64,000 bases of DNA from DASTSN01 sp035760665 (GTDB lineage Bacteria; Bacteroidota; Bacteroidia; Chitinophagales; Chitinophagaceae), in assembly GCA_035760665.1 (NCBI GenBank), contig DASTSN010000108.1, positions 4,859 to 68,858 of the forward strand, given 5' to 3'. The notes beneath the pieces are model-generated. The model made no database searches and was not told the DNA's origin. It saw nothing but the letters and a program-made list of their open reading frames with translations. This document shows positions 55,594 to 64,000 of this stretch, one piece after another; position 1 is the first letter of the stretch; each line of letters begins with the position of its first letter. The position numbers were made by a program, and so were the translations under genes.

Positions 55594-56289
55594 TTAACCG
55601 GCAAATACATACGCACAGCCATGCTCCTGCGCCCGGCCCACCGCCCAAACACCTGACGGCATCAATGGTATACCGGGAAGAACGCCCGCTACCCAGTCTT
55701 TTTTTACTTCTGCAGGATCCATATTCATACCCTGCGCTGCGGCGGCACTCATCACAGTCATTGCCATATCGCACACGCAAAACATAACGCCATCATCCTG
55801 CAGCTGGTTGATGCCGATTTGTACTTCACCGACACCGGGAATTTTGAAGTCGCCCGGCATCGGTTTCCAAAACGGATTTCGGACAGAGGGGGCATTGGTT
55901 TTGGAATCGGTGATCTTAAACATTTCACCGAATTTGTATTTTTCCCAAAGCCGGTCTTCCATGGCATAAGGGATGGCTTCGTGACGGAGGACCACTACCA
56001 CACTGCAATCTTTTGTGGCAGTGCCCGTTTTCTCATTGGTCATTAGAAATACTTTCGGCCAGGCAAAAGGAAACATACCCTTTGGCTCAGGTGCATCAAA
56101 TACAACCCTGTGCTTGCCTGCAATTTTATTAAACCAGGCATCAGGATCATCGGGCTTATACGGAGTGACTGGTTCTGCTTTCAACGGGAGGGAAGCGCCT
56201 AATGTGGAGATTCCGAAAGCGGCTGTACCTGCTGCAATGGAACCGATGAATCCTCGGCGGGATGTTGAAGAAGGAATTTGATTTCCCAT
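55594..56289 (-). CDS. Tat-exported DsrE-like protein
   Basis: 231 residues from ATG 56287-56289 (MGNQIPSSTSRRGFIGSIAA, a twin-arginine signal). The mature part ends with QLQDDGVMFCVCDMAMTVMS, close to the GVKF-x-x-C-G segment that holds the active Cys of DsrE/DsrF sulfur-trafficking proteins. No cofactor motif is seen to explain Tat export. Convergent with the TsdA-like gene, so the sulfur link is contextual as well. Family call is moderate. Confidence 0.68.
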   Translation of the reverse strand: MGNQIPSSTSRRGFIGSIAAGTAAFGISTLGASLPLKAEPVTPYKPDDPDAWFNKIAGKHRVVFDAPEPKGMFPFAWPKVFLMTNEKTGTATKDCSVVVVLRHEAIPYAMEDRLWEKYKFGEMFKITDSKTNAPSVRNPFWKPMPGDFKIPGVGEVQIGINQLQDDGVMFCVCDMAMTVMSAAAAQGMNMDPAEVKKDWVAGVLPGIPLMPSGVWAVGRAQEHGCAYVFAG

Positions 56290-56480
56290 AATCGTTGGTA
56301 TTAAGGTTAAAAAAAGAAAGCAACCTGATAAGTTACGAAGAAAAGTGTGCAACCGGCGCAAAACCTGTCGAATGGGCAGTAGTATTTTTTACTTACAAAG
56401 TTGCAGTTCAACAAGTAAAAATCGGCCGTTGAACATTTTAACAGTACCCCGGTAATGGTAATTGGACAAGTAAATATTTC

Positions 56481-56503
56481 AATAACATGTTATTATAACT
56501 TTG
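56481..56503 (+). promoter_or_regulatory. ctaA promoter with a 14-bp palindrome
   Basis: AATAACATGTTATT (56481-56494) is a perfect palindrome lying directly upstream of TAACTTTG (56496-56503), a full match to the -7 consensus. No clear TTTG -33 element is present. The ATG follows four bases later, so the transcript is nearly leaderless. The palindrome is well placed as an operator. Confidence 0.55.
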
Positions 56504-56507
56504 CAGC

Positions 56508-57584
56508 ATGATAAACTCTTTGAAGGAATCCCGCTCATCCCGCCCGGTCGCAATCTGGCTGCTGGTAGGTGTGGGGATGATTATTGTTCAAATTATACTT
56601 GGCGGCATCACACGCCTGACGGGTTCAGGCCTTTCTATAACAGAATGGAATGTTATTACCGGGGCCCTGCCGCCTCTTAACGAGCAGCAATGGATGGCGG
56701 AGTTTGAGAAATACAGGCAAACGCCCCAGTTCCATTTGCTGAATTTTGATTTTACCTTACGTGATTTTAAGTTCATTTTTTTCTGGGAATGGTTTCATCG
56801 CCTGTGGGCAAGATTAATTGGTGTCGTTTTTTTCATTCCTTTCGTGATTTTTCTTTTCCAGCGCCGGTTTAAAGATAAAATGATCAGGCCAATGGTGATC
56901 CTGTTTATGCTCGGGGCTTTACAGGGTGCTGTGGGCTGGATTATGGTGGCCAGCGGCCTTACCGGCGATGCCACTTATGTAAAACCCACCCGTCTTGCGC
57001 TTCATTTTATTTTTGCGCTGGGCCTGCTGTGTTACACCTTTTGGTTTGCCTTGCAGTTGCTGGTGCCGAAACAAAAGACTGTGTCCAATACTTCGTTACG
57101 AAAACTGACCTGGCTGATTATTGGGTTAATGATTGTTCAATTATTGTATGGTGCCCTGATGGCGGGTCATAAGGCAGCGACAGCTGCACACACCTGGCCG
57201 GATATTAACGGCAATCTCGTTCCCCCGCACCTGCTGCCACAGGGAGTCATCAGCCTGATTGAAAATAAAATTACCATTCACTTTATTCACCGGGGACTTG
57301 CCTACCTGATTTTTGTGCTGATCATCTTCTGGACTGTTAAAGCCTTGCGCTTTCAATCGGGCAATGTACTTTTTAGCCGTACGCGGTTTATGCCGGTAGC
57401 TGTTGCCAGCATGCAGGTGTTGCTGGGTGTTTTGGCAGTACTTACCAGTGTGCAGATTGTTCCGGGTAAATGGGGCCTTTTTGAATCGATAGCACAATTG
57501 CACCAGTTTGTGGCTATGCTATTGCTATTGTCACTCGTATGGATGCTGTACTTGGTGCGCAAACAGCCCGTTGCAGCAGCCTGA
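56508..57584 (+). CDS. ctaA: Haem A synthase (COX15/CtaA)
   Basis: 358 residues, eight spans. IILGGITRLTGSGLSITEWN, WEWFHRLWARLIG, VKPTRLALHFIFAL and KITIHFIHRGLAY contain the conserved His haem ligands; QRRFKD is the cytoplasmic loop. It oxidises the haem O made by CtaB to haem A for the aa3 oxidase at 17.9-23.5 kb, although it is encoded some 33 kb away. Confidence 0.94.
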   Translation: MINSLKESRSSRPVAIWLLVGVGMIIVQIILGGITRLTGSGLSITEWNVITGALPPLNEQQWMAEFEKYRQTPQFHLLNFDFTLRDFKFIFFWEWFHRLWARLIGVVFFIPFVIFLFQRRFKDKMIRPMVILFMLGALQGAVGWIMVASGLTGDATYVKPTRLALHFIFALGLLCYTFWFALQLLVPKQKTVSNTSLRKLTWLIIGLMIVQLLYGALMAGHKAATAAHTWPDINGNLVPPHLLPQGVISLIENKITIHFIHRGLAYLIFVLIIFWTVKALRFQSGNVLFSRTRFMPVAVASMQVLLGVLAVLTSVQIVPGKWGLFESIAQLHQFVAMLLLLSLVWMLYLVRKQPVAAA

Positions 57585-57650
57585 AATTTTCTGCGTTTGA
57601 TATAGCAATGATTAAATAGTAATTTTAGCCGGTAACACATAACGTGACTT

Positions 57651-59906
57651 ATGAAAGCCTGGCTAAGAGGGTTCTATTATTCATTTCCAATACAGGCATT
57701 ATTCCTGCATTTCAGGCGATACCAGGTATTGCTGGTTTTCTGGTTTATTTTATTCAGTACGGTTAATGGCACTTTTATGAAAAGTTTTGGCGCCGATTCA
57801 TTATTCCTGGCGCCGGAATACCTGGGTGATGTAAGTGCTGTAAGTTTTGCTATCGTGGGAATAGCTGTGGGCATGTTTTTCATGAGTTGGAATATCACCA
57901 CATTTATTTTGTTTACCCGGTATTTTCGTTTTCTTGCTGCCACCACGAACCCCTTTTTAAAATATTGTATTAACAACAGCATCATCCCGCTTTCATTCCT
58001 GGTATTTTACTTTTTCAAAGCATTTCATTTTGCGCATTATAAAGAATTAATTTCCACGACGGAAATCTTATTCCTGGTGGGTGGTTTTCTGAGCGGTTTT
58101 ATCCTGATTCTCGCAATGTCTTTCCTGTATTTTTTTGGTGCAGACCGTTCGATTCTCAGGCGTATGTTGCCAACCATCCGCAACCCGAAGGAATACCTTA
58201 CACAATTGCATCCGCAACAGGAGAAGAAAATTGACAGCAGCAACCTGATTAAGGTGGAATGGTATATCGATTCACCGTTTACAGTCCGCAAGACCCGCAA
58301 TGTAGCCCACTATACGGAAGAATTTATTGAAACAATGTTCAAAGGGCATCACTTTGCTGCCGTACTATCTGTATTTGCGTCCTTTATCTTTTTAATTATT
58401 ATTGGAAATTTTCAGGAGTTTAAATTATTCCAGATACCGGCCGCTGCGAGCATCACTGTTTTTTTTGCTATCCTGATTGGTGTTTCCGGAGCTTTTGCCT
58501 ATTTCCTGCAGTCGTGGAGTATTCCTTACCTGATTGGGCTGATGCTGTTGTTAAATGTATTTTACCGGCTGAACTGGATTGATCCGCGCAACAAGGCTTA
58601 CGGGTTAAATTATAACAACAGGAATGAACGACCGGTGTACACCCGTGACCGGCTTTTACAGCTTTGTGCCAAAGACAGTGTGGAAGCGGACCGGCAAAAT
58701 ATGATTCGTATCCTGGATAACTGGAAAGAAAAGCAATCAGAAGACAAGCCGTTACTGGTAATCATCAATACCAGCGGGGGTGGGCAGCGCAGCGCCACTT
58801 TTACCCTTGATGCCCTGCAGCACCTGGATAGTGCTACCGGCGGGGCATTGATGAAAAAAACCTTCCTGATTACTGGGGCCTCCGGCGGTATGCTTGGCGC
58901 TGCCTACTTCCGGGAATTGTACCGGCAAAAAGTAAAAGGAGTTCCCGTAAACCTGCAAGACAGGAAATATGCCGATGATATATCAGGTGATTTATTAAAT
59001 CCATTGTTTTCATCGTTTGTAGCCCGGGATTTAATTGCACCGGCGCAAAAATTTGCGGTAGGCCCCTATCAGTATGTTAAAGACCGCGGCTATGCCTTTG
59101 AGCAGGAACTGGACGACAACACGAGGGGTTTTCTTCACAAACAGCTGCGTGATTATGCGCAGGATGAAAAGGATGCGAACATCCCGTTGATTTTTTTTAA
59201 TTCAGTGGTTACACGCGACGGACGCAAAATGGTCATCAGTACGCAGCCCGTTCGTTTTATGATGCAGCCGCGTGAAGACACGGCCAGGATACCTTACATG
59301 GACCCTGATGCCATTGATTTTGTTTCTTTTTTTGCCCGCCAGGATCCTTATAACCTGCGGATACTGACGGCGCTTCGGATGAATGCTACTTTTCCCGTGG
59401 TACTGCCCAATGTCTGGCTTCCTTCCAACCCGGTTATTGATGTGATGGATGCCGGTATCCGGGATAATTACGGAACGGAAACGGCCCTTCGTTTCCTGGA
59501 ATCTTTTGATGACTGGATAAAAGAGAATACCCGCGGCGTGCTGATCATCCAGTTGCGTGACAGGGTTAGTGGCGGCTGGGATTACCCTTACGAATCTGAC
59601 GATATAACGGATCATATCACCAAGCCATTTTTGCTATTGCAGCACAACTGGTACAAGATGATGGAATACTCGCAAAATGATATGTTGGGTTTTTATATCG
59701 AAAATCCGCTGCATCGCGTAAACCGCATCACCTTTGAATATTTAGCTGAATCGGCAGAAAGCAAAGCAGCCCTGAATTTTCACCTGACCAAGGGTGAAAA
59801 AAAAGATATTGCTGCATCTTTAAACTCTCCTGCTAACCAGGAAAATCTTCGGAAAGTCGCAGCTTTTTTTAACAGCCAGGATACAATTATGTTGCCGGGC
59901 AAATAA
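57651..59906 (+). CDS. Membrane-bound patatin-like phospholipase
   Basis: 751 residues. About six N-terminal spans (residues 20 to 300, with a cytoplasmic or periplasmic loop from 160 to 230) precede a patatin domain: oxyanion hole NTSGGGQRSATF, nucleophile elbow GASGG (Ser near 411), and the catalytic Asp in DAGIRDNYG (near 600; the usual DGG becomes DAG). Patatins hydrolyse acyl esters of lipids. The multi-span N-terminus is unlike typical soluble or outer-membrane patatins. Its end overlaps the convergent kinase gene by 20 bp. Confidence 0.85.
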   Translation: MKAWLRGFYYSFPIQALFLHFRRYQVLLVFWFILFSTVNGTFMKSFGADSLFLAPEYLGDVSAVSFAIVGIAVGMFFMSWNITTFILFTRYFRFLAATTNPFLKYCINNSIIPLSFLVFYFFKAFHFAHYKELISTTEILFLVGGFLSGFILILAMSFLYFFGADRSILRRMLPTIRNPKEYLTQLHPQQEKKIDSSNLIKVEWYIDSPFTVRKTRNVAHYTEEFIETMFKGHHFAAVLSVFASFIFLIIIGNFQEFKLFQIPAAASITVFFAILIGVSGAFAYFLQSWSIPYLIGLMLLLNVFYRLNWIDPRNKAYGLNYNNRNERPVYTRDRLLQLCAKDSVEADRQNMIRILDNWKEKQSEDKPLLVIINTSGGGQRSATFTLDALQHLDSATGGALMKKTFLITGASGGMLGAAYFRELYRQKVKGVPVNLQDRKYADDISGDLLNPLFSSFVARDLIAPAQKFAVGPYQYVKDRGYAFEQELDDNTRGFLHKQLRDYAQDEKDANIPLIFFNSVVTRDGRKMVISTQPVRFMMQPREDTARIPYMDPDAIDFVSFFARQDPYNLRILTALRMNATFPVVLPNVWLPSNPVIDVMDAGIRDNYGTETALRFLESFDDWIKENTRGVLIIQLRDRVSGGWDYPYESDDITDHITKPFLLLQHNWYKMMEYSQNDMLGFYIENPLHRVNRITFEYLAESAESKAALNFHLTKGEKKDIAASLNSPANQENLRKVAAFFNSQDTIMLPGK

Positions 59907-60786
59907 GCCGGAAGCAGTTGGGTATAATTTTTACGATAATATCTGCAGGTGTTTTTGCAGGATCACCGTCAATATGCAGGGGTGCGGAATCTGTGTTGGT
60001 AATCCGCAGTTCCTTTGCCTGGAAATAGAGCACAGGTTTCTTCAGGGAGTTTTCTATTTTTTTCAGGCGTCCGGCCAGTACCTGCCGGGTGATCCTGAGT
60101 AATAGAAGCGGGCGAGCCATTTTTTTAACAACAACAATATCCAGTAAGCCATCGGTTAACAAGGCTTTTGGGGCAATGGTGAAATGATTACCAAACTGGT
60201 TACTGTTGGCAATGCTGATAAAAAATGCCTCCACGATAAATTCCAGCCCGTTACCGGCAATAGTAAATTGATAAGGGCGGGCAGAGAAAAAATTTCTGGT
60301 TACCAGGCTTGCATAAGTCTTTAATCCGCGCTTGGGCTGCCGGGCAAATTCATGCGCTACTTTTGCATCAAAACCTAAGCCGCAAAGCATGCAGGAGAAA
60401 TAATCATTTATCCGGAAACCATCCAGGGCCGTTGCTGTACCCGTAAAAATAACCTCCAGTGCTTTTGCCGGATTTTTAGAAATACCTGCTGCCAGTGCAA
60501 GACCGTTACCCGAACCGCAGGGAATCACACCAAAGTTTACATCACAATCCAGCAGGCTTCCTACAACCTGGCTCACTGTACCATCTCCGCCGGCTATCAC
60601 AATATCCGTTACATTTTTTTCCTGAATCACAGGCCGCAGGAACGAATAATCTCCACCCGCCACAGAAGAAATGATTTCAAAAGGAATTTTTTTCTCAGCA
60701 GTTTTCTTTTCAATAAACTGCTGCAGGTCTTTTTTCTTCCGCGTGCCGGCGATGGGGTTTATAATGTAAAGAATATAGCGCTGCAT
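59887..60786 (-). CDS. Diacylglycerol kinase family lipid kinase (YegS-like)
   Basis: 299 residues. ILYIINPIAGTRKKKDLQQF, nucleotide motif GGDGTVSQVVGSLLD, GVIPCGSGNGLALA and a C-terminal beta domain ending LHIDGDPAK. Phosphorylates diacylglycerol or a related lipid at the cytoplasmic face. Convergent and overlapping with the patatin gene; a shared lipid role is possible. Confidence 0.9.
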   Translation of the reverse strand: MQRYILYIINPIAGTRKKKDLQQFIEKKTAEKKIPFEIISSVAGGDYSFLRPVIQEKNVTDIVIAGGDGTVSQVVGSLLDCDVNFGVIPCGSGNGLALAAGISKNPAKALEVIFTGTATALDGFRINDYFSCMLCGLGFDAKVAHEFARQPKRGLKTYASLVTRNFFSARPYQFTIAGNGLEFIVEAFFISIANSNQFGNHFTIAPKALLTDGLLDIVVVKKMARPLLLLRITRQVLAGRLKKIENSLKKPVLYFQAKELRITNTDSAPLHIDGDPAKTPADIIVKIIPNCFRLICPAT

Positions 60787-61035
60787 GTATTTAGTCTGGC
60801 AAAAAAGTGCACAAATGTACTCTCCGGATTCGGATTTGCGCTGCCAACACCGGATCTTTTGGCAATACCCAGGTATATAATAACAGTTTAGTTTTCCCTG
60901 AGAAAAAGTTTATTAGCTCTGCGGTAGAAAGTTTTAATATCCTGTCGCGATCCCCGCGCAGTAATTCATAACTGGCGAGTGAAAAAATTTCTTACCTGTA
61001 AGATAGTATATTGCTGTGGCAGGTGATTGTTAAAA

Positions 61036-62091
61036 CTACCACTTAACCAGAGCGCTGGCCCAGGTAAAACCACTGCCAAAAGCTGCCAGACAAATAAGAT
61101 CGCCATCTTGCAGCTTTCCATTTTCCCAGGCTTCGCACAGAGCTATGGGTATTGATGCGGCTGTGGTATTGCCATACCGTTGTATGTTATTATATACCTG
61201 GTCATCTCTTAGTCCCAGTTTTTGTTGTACAAACTGGCTGATGCGCAGGTTTGCCTGGTGCGGAATCAGCAAACGGATATCAGCCGGTGTGTATCCATTT
61301 GCCGTTAAGGCTTCCTGGATTACTTCGGGAAACTTTACAACTGCCATTTTGAATACCGATGGGCCATCCATAAAAGGAAAGTTCTGAGCATGATCCAGCA
61401 TGGCATGGCTCATAAACATATTGCCGATTTCTGCTTCATCAAAATCTGCCAGTTTCTCTTTGGTCCAGTGATTGGCATGTGTTCCCGGGTTGTACATAGC
61501 TAATAGTTCGGCATTGTTACCATCGCTGTGCAAATGCGTGCTGAGGATTCCCTGGCCATCTTTTTCGGCGGGTTGCAGCACAACGGCTCCTGCGCCGTCA
61601 CCAAATATTACCGACACATTTCTTCCCCTTGTGGAAAAATCGAGTCCGAAGGAATGTTTTTCACTGCCAATGACCAGGATATTTTTATACATTCCTGTTT
61701 TGATGAACTGGTCGGCCACACTTAGCGCATAGACGAAACCGCTGCACTGGTTGCGCACATCAAGAGCGCCTGTTTCTTTCATCTTCAGGGCACGCTGCAC
61801 CAGCACCCCGCAACCCGGGAAATAATAATCCGGCGACAGGGTGGCAAACACGATGAAGTCAATATCCTGCGCTGTGATACCGGCCCTACGGATCGCTATT
61901 TTTGCGGCTTCAACGCCCATTGTTGTGGTAGTTTCCTGTGTGCGGTGGGCATACCTGCGTTCTTTGATACCGGTACGTTCCTGTATCCATTCATCGCTGG
62001 TATCCATGTATTTCAATAAATCATTGTTAGTTACAATGTTGGCAGGAACATACATGCCAATGCCGGCAATTTTCGATCGGTGCATGTGCAA
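61036..62091 (-). CDS. Ketoacyl-ACP synthase III family protein (FabH-like)
   Basis: 351 residues, slightly longer than housekeeping FabH (~320) because of an insertion around residues 190-240 (HTKEKLADFDEAEIGN region). Catalytic Cys116 (NQCSGFVYAL), His in LLIPHQANLR and Asn in RYGNTTAASIP. Condenses an acyl-CoA with malonyl-ACP to start fatty-acid or related chains. The insertion suggests a specialised branch. An ATG two codons in is an alternative start. Confidence 0.88.
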   Translation of the reverse strand: MHMHRSKIAGIGMYVPANIVTNNDLLKYMDTSDEWIQERTGIKERRYAHRTQETTTTMGVEAAKIAIRRAGITAQDIDFIVFATLSPDYYFPGCGVLVQRALKMKETGALDVRNQCSGFVYALSVADQFIKTGMYKNILVIGSEKHSFGLDFSTRGRNVSVIFGDGAGAVVLQPAEKDGQGILSTHLHSDGNNAELLAMYNPGTHANHWTKEKLADFDEAEIGNMFMSHAMLDHAQNFPFMDGPSVFKMAVVKFPEVIQEALTANGYTPADIRLLIPHQANLRISQFVQQKLGLRDDQVYNNIQRYGNTTAASIPIALCEAWENGKLQDGDLICLAAFGSGFTWASALVKW

Positions 62092-62398
62092 TCGTTTTAA
62101 AAAAGAAAGATAGGAAAACTGTCGGAATTACCGTTGTATTGGGCAGGCTGATTCGGGGTACGGAATACCGGTAGGAGAAATGTTTTTCGAAATATAGTTT
62201 TACATGAATGAAGCAGGTAGTTTATTATATTTCTAAAAAAGGGCAAAAAATGCCTGCAAAAAATTGTAGATTTTTTTACCGGGTGAACATTTTTTGTTCG
62301 TGGGATCATGTAGTAAAATCATTTTTTCTTGCAAGGCTAGTGATGTTACTTGCTAAGGGCAGGAAAAATCAAACTCATTGAATTGTTCTCCTTATTCA
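62092..62398. other. Intergenic region, no gene seen
   Basis: 307 bp between the start of the FabH-like gene and the end of the lipoprotein gene. It is AT-rich and contains a short inverted repeat GAACATTTTTTGTTC near 62284, and GAAATATA (62189-62196), a one-mismatch -7 element on the minus strand. No convincing open frame or RNA structure. Confidence 0.5.
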
Positions 62399-63319
62399 TC
62401 AGCGCACAATAGCGGAGAAATGGCCGGAAACACTATGGTATTCCCCTACAACGTCGGTGTGATTTTTTATGCGGTAGGTAATGCCACGAAATGTACCTTT
62501 AACCAACCGGTTATTACTGTCATAGGAAACCAGGGTAAAAGCAAAATCAGGATCTATAGCCGTTGTGGCAATATAATAAGTAAAATACTGGTTAGCACCG
62601 GTACCCGTCCAAATGTCATTGTTCGCATATACAAAACTGTTATTTCCTCCTGCTCCCGAAGTAATAGAATAATTACCAGGAATTATAACCGGTCCGGGCA
62701 AGAAAAGTGAAATGGAAAAGATCGTGTCTCTGCTTAATTGAGCTGCATTACCCGGCCAACCCTTTAATATCAGGTTATTCCAAAATGTATTCACGTCAAA
62801 TCTTGTTTCGGACGTATCAAAAGTTCCGTAATGAAAACTGCCATCAGTATTATCTGTAAACTGCCATGTGTTAATGGTAGAATCGTTGGGTAAACCGTTG
62901 CTGATTGTTCCCGGAGTATAGTTACTATCCGAAACGTTTATTGAAAAAGTACAGTTGCTGTTATTAAAAAAGCAGGTGAAAAGGCTTAAGGTATCATTTG
63001 CAGGAATACCTGCGGGCCTGAGTTTTACCTGCTGAATGCCGGTGGTAGTAAAATAACCCGAACTGCTGAAATGAAAACCATTCACGCTATCTGTTTCTAT
63101 TATATAAGACCCCGGCTTCGTAATATTTACCTGTACAATGACAAAAAAGCTGTCAGCTTTTAGCGGTTCACCCTTTTTGTAAGTGCCCGATACCAATACC
63201 GGCATACATTGCCCAAGACTATCCTGTAAACTCCCGGAAGCCTTTTCAGCGCTGAATTCCTTTTGGCACGAAACTAAGAAAACAATGAAGAGACCGGCTA
63301 TAGTGACAATTTTACCCAT
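62399..63319 (-). CDS. Exported lipoprotein of unknown function
   Basis: 306 residues. Lipobox FLVSC (Cys18) followed by QKEFSAEK. The mature part is rich in Ser, Thr, Asn and Gly with beta-strand character: VQVNITKPGSYIIETDSVNG and a later copy-like segment PGPVIIPGNYSITSGAGG suggest Ig-like or jelly-roll repeats. Four Cys beyond the lipobox, possibly disulphide-linked. Similar lipoproteins occur often in Chitinophagaceae; no function known. Confidence 0.75.
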   Translation of the reverse strand: MGKIVTIAGLFIVFLVSCQKEFSAEKASGSLQDSLGQCMPVLVSGTYKKGEPLKADSFFVIVQVNITKPGSYIIETDSVNGFHFSSSGYFTTTGIQQVKLRPAGIPANDTLSLFTCFFNNSNCTFSINVSDSNYTPGTISNGLPNDSTINTWQFTDNTDGSFHYGTFDTSETRFDVNTFWNNLILKGWPGNAAQLSRDTIFSISLFLPGPVIIPGNYSITSGAGGNNSFVYANNDIWTGTGANQYFTYYIATTAIDPDFAFTLVSYDSNNRLVKGTFRGITYRIKNHTDVVGEYHSVSGHFSAIVR

Positions 63320-63654
63320 AAAATCCCTGCTACCTTTATGAATTTACTATTTTCTCAGGCATAAATAACAAGATAAATTAATGTGTACACAGCTCTTTGT
63401 AAAAGTACTACAGTTAATAATCTTATTTCAAATCCCGCCCGGTAATCAGGAATGGTAACAACTGATCAGCAAATCTTGTTTTCGTAAAAATAATTTTACT
63501 TTACCAGCTGTTCTAAGTGCTTTTTCATGGCTGGAAACATACCAGATTACAGAATGATGCGTTAATTTCAATATCAGAAGTACTACAGAAACCAACTTTT
63601 GCGGGCTCCATCATTGTGACGGAAGTTTGCTATCACCAAAGAGGCGATGATTGT
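63320..63654. other. Intergenic region, no gene seen
   Basis: 335 bp between the divergent lipoprotein and PAS-protein genes, AT-rich. I found no structured RNA, strong palindrome or full TTTG/TAnnTTTG pair. Confidence 0.45.
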
Positions 63655-64000
63655 ATGCCAGCCAGAAAATCAGATAAGCCGTCAAAAAAACAGCCCTACA
63701 AAGCTGTTATTGATATTGGATTGAAATATCGAGCAGTTGTGGATGCGGCCCTCGATGCCATTTTGCTCTCCAAAGCCGATGGCACCGTGCTGGAGGTGAA
63801 TCGTGCCGCCTGCGAAATGTTTGGGTATACAGAAAAAGAGTTCAAAAAACTTAAGCGTCCCGATTTTATTGATGCCGGTGATGGTGCGCTGCGGCGCATT
63901 CTTAAAGAAAGGTCTGAAAAAGGCTGGTCGAGGGGGGAACTGACTGGTATCCGGAAAAACGGAGAGCGGTTCCCGGTAGAATTTTCTACAGTTCAGATAG
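63655..64000 (+). CDS. PAS-domain protein, start only (cut by window edge)
   Basis: From ATG 63655 the first 115 residues are visible: a basic N-terminus (PARKSDKPSKKQPYKAV) then a PAS domain (VVDAALDAILLSKADGTVLE, AACEMFGYTEKEFKKL, IRKNGERFPVEFS). The text continues past the window, most likely into a sensor histidine kinase or another signalling output; that part cannot be seen. Confidence 0.82.
   Translation, partial: MPARKSDKPSKKQPYKAVIDIGLKYRAVVDAALDAILLSKADGTVLEVNRAACEMFGYTEKEFKKLKRPDFIDAGDGALRRILKERSEKGWSRGELTGIRKNGERFPVEFSTVQI

Overview
The window comes from a Bacteroidota chromosome, most likely of the Chitinophaga class (Chitinophagaceae-like). This rests on an alternative complex III operon joined to an aa3 oxidase, a fused CcoNO cbb3 oxidase, promoters of the TTTG / TAnnTTTG type, and several small Bacteroidota-only families. 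I see no insertion sequence, prophage, CRISPR array or rRNA operon. The first and last genes are cut by the window edges.

Layout. 1-9.0 kb is mostly minus strand: a penicillin-acylase-like enzyme (partial), an M1 metallopeptidase, an amino-acid permease, an alpha/beta hydrolase, two conserved unknowns, and a purine-synthesis formyltransferase fused to a membrane domain. A short plus-strand unit (5.2-5.6 kb) of two tiny membrane proteins lies inside it. 9.2-34.2 kb is one long plus-strand respiratory region: actABCDEF (alternative complex III), coxBA, ctaB, three further cox subunits, sco, a DUF420 protein, then the cbb3 set (ccoI, ccoS, ccoNO, ccoQ, ccoP, ccoG, fixH, a small frameshifted membrane gene and a SafE-like gene). 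Quinol electrons would pass through complex III to the aa3 oxidase, with cbb3 as the high-affinity branch. 34-44.6 kb is mixed housekeeping and regulation (alkyltransferase-like protein, trmB, AsnC and MarR regulators, acyl-CoA dehydrogenase, cell-wall amidase). At 36.2-36.5 kb there is an unusual tRNA-like RNA gene. 44.6-48.4 kb holds the oxidative pentose phosphate genes gnd-zwf-pgl. 48.4-53.3 kb has a diheme cytochrome, an AhpD-like protein, korB, a cupin, tsaC/sua5 and rnhB. 53.4-56.3 kb is a probable thiosulfate module (two YeeE/YedE channels, a TsdA-like diheme cytochrome, a Tat-exported DsrE-like protein). 56.5-64 kb has ctaA, a membrane patatin, a lipid kinase, a FabH-type synthase, a lipoprotein and the start of a PAS-domain protein.

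Most interesting signals: (1) a minus-strand RNA with its own strong promoter and terminator that folds as a complete tRNA cloverleaf but carries a ~99-nt variable arm and a non-canonical anticodon loop; (2) three promoters (before ccoI, before ccoS-ccoNO, and before the two tiny membrane genes at 5.2 kb) that each carry a TGA-N6-TCA site at exactly the same distance from the -7 element, pointing to one CRP/FNR-type regulon; (3) a gene inside the cbb3 operon split by a seven-T run; (4) the membrane-anchored PurN fusion. All calls come from reading the sequence by eye, without database searches.
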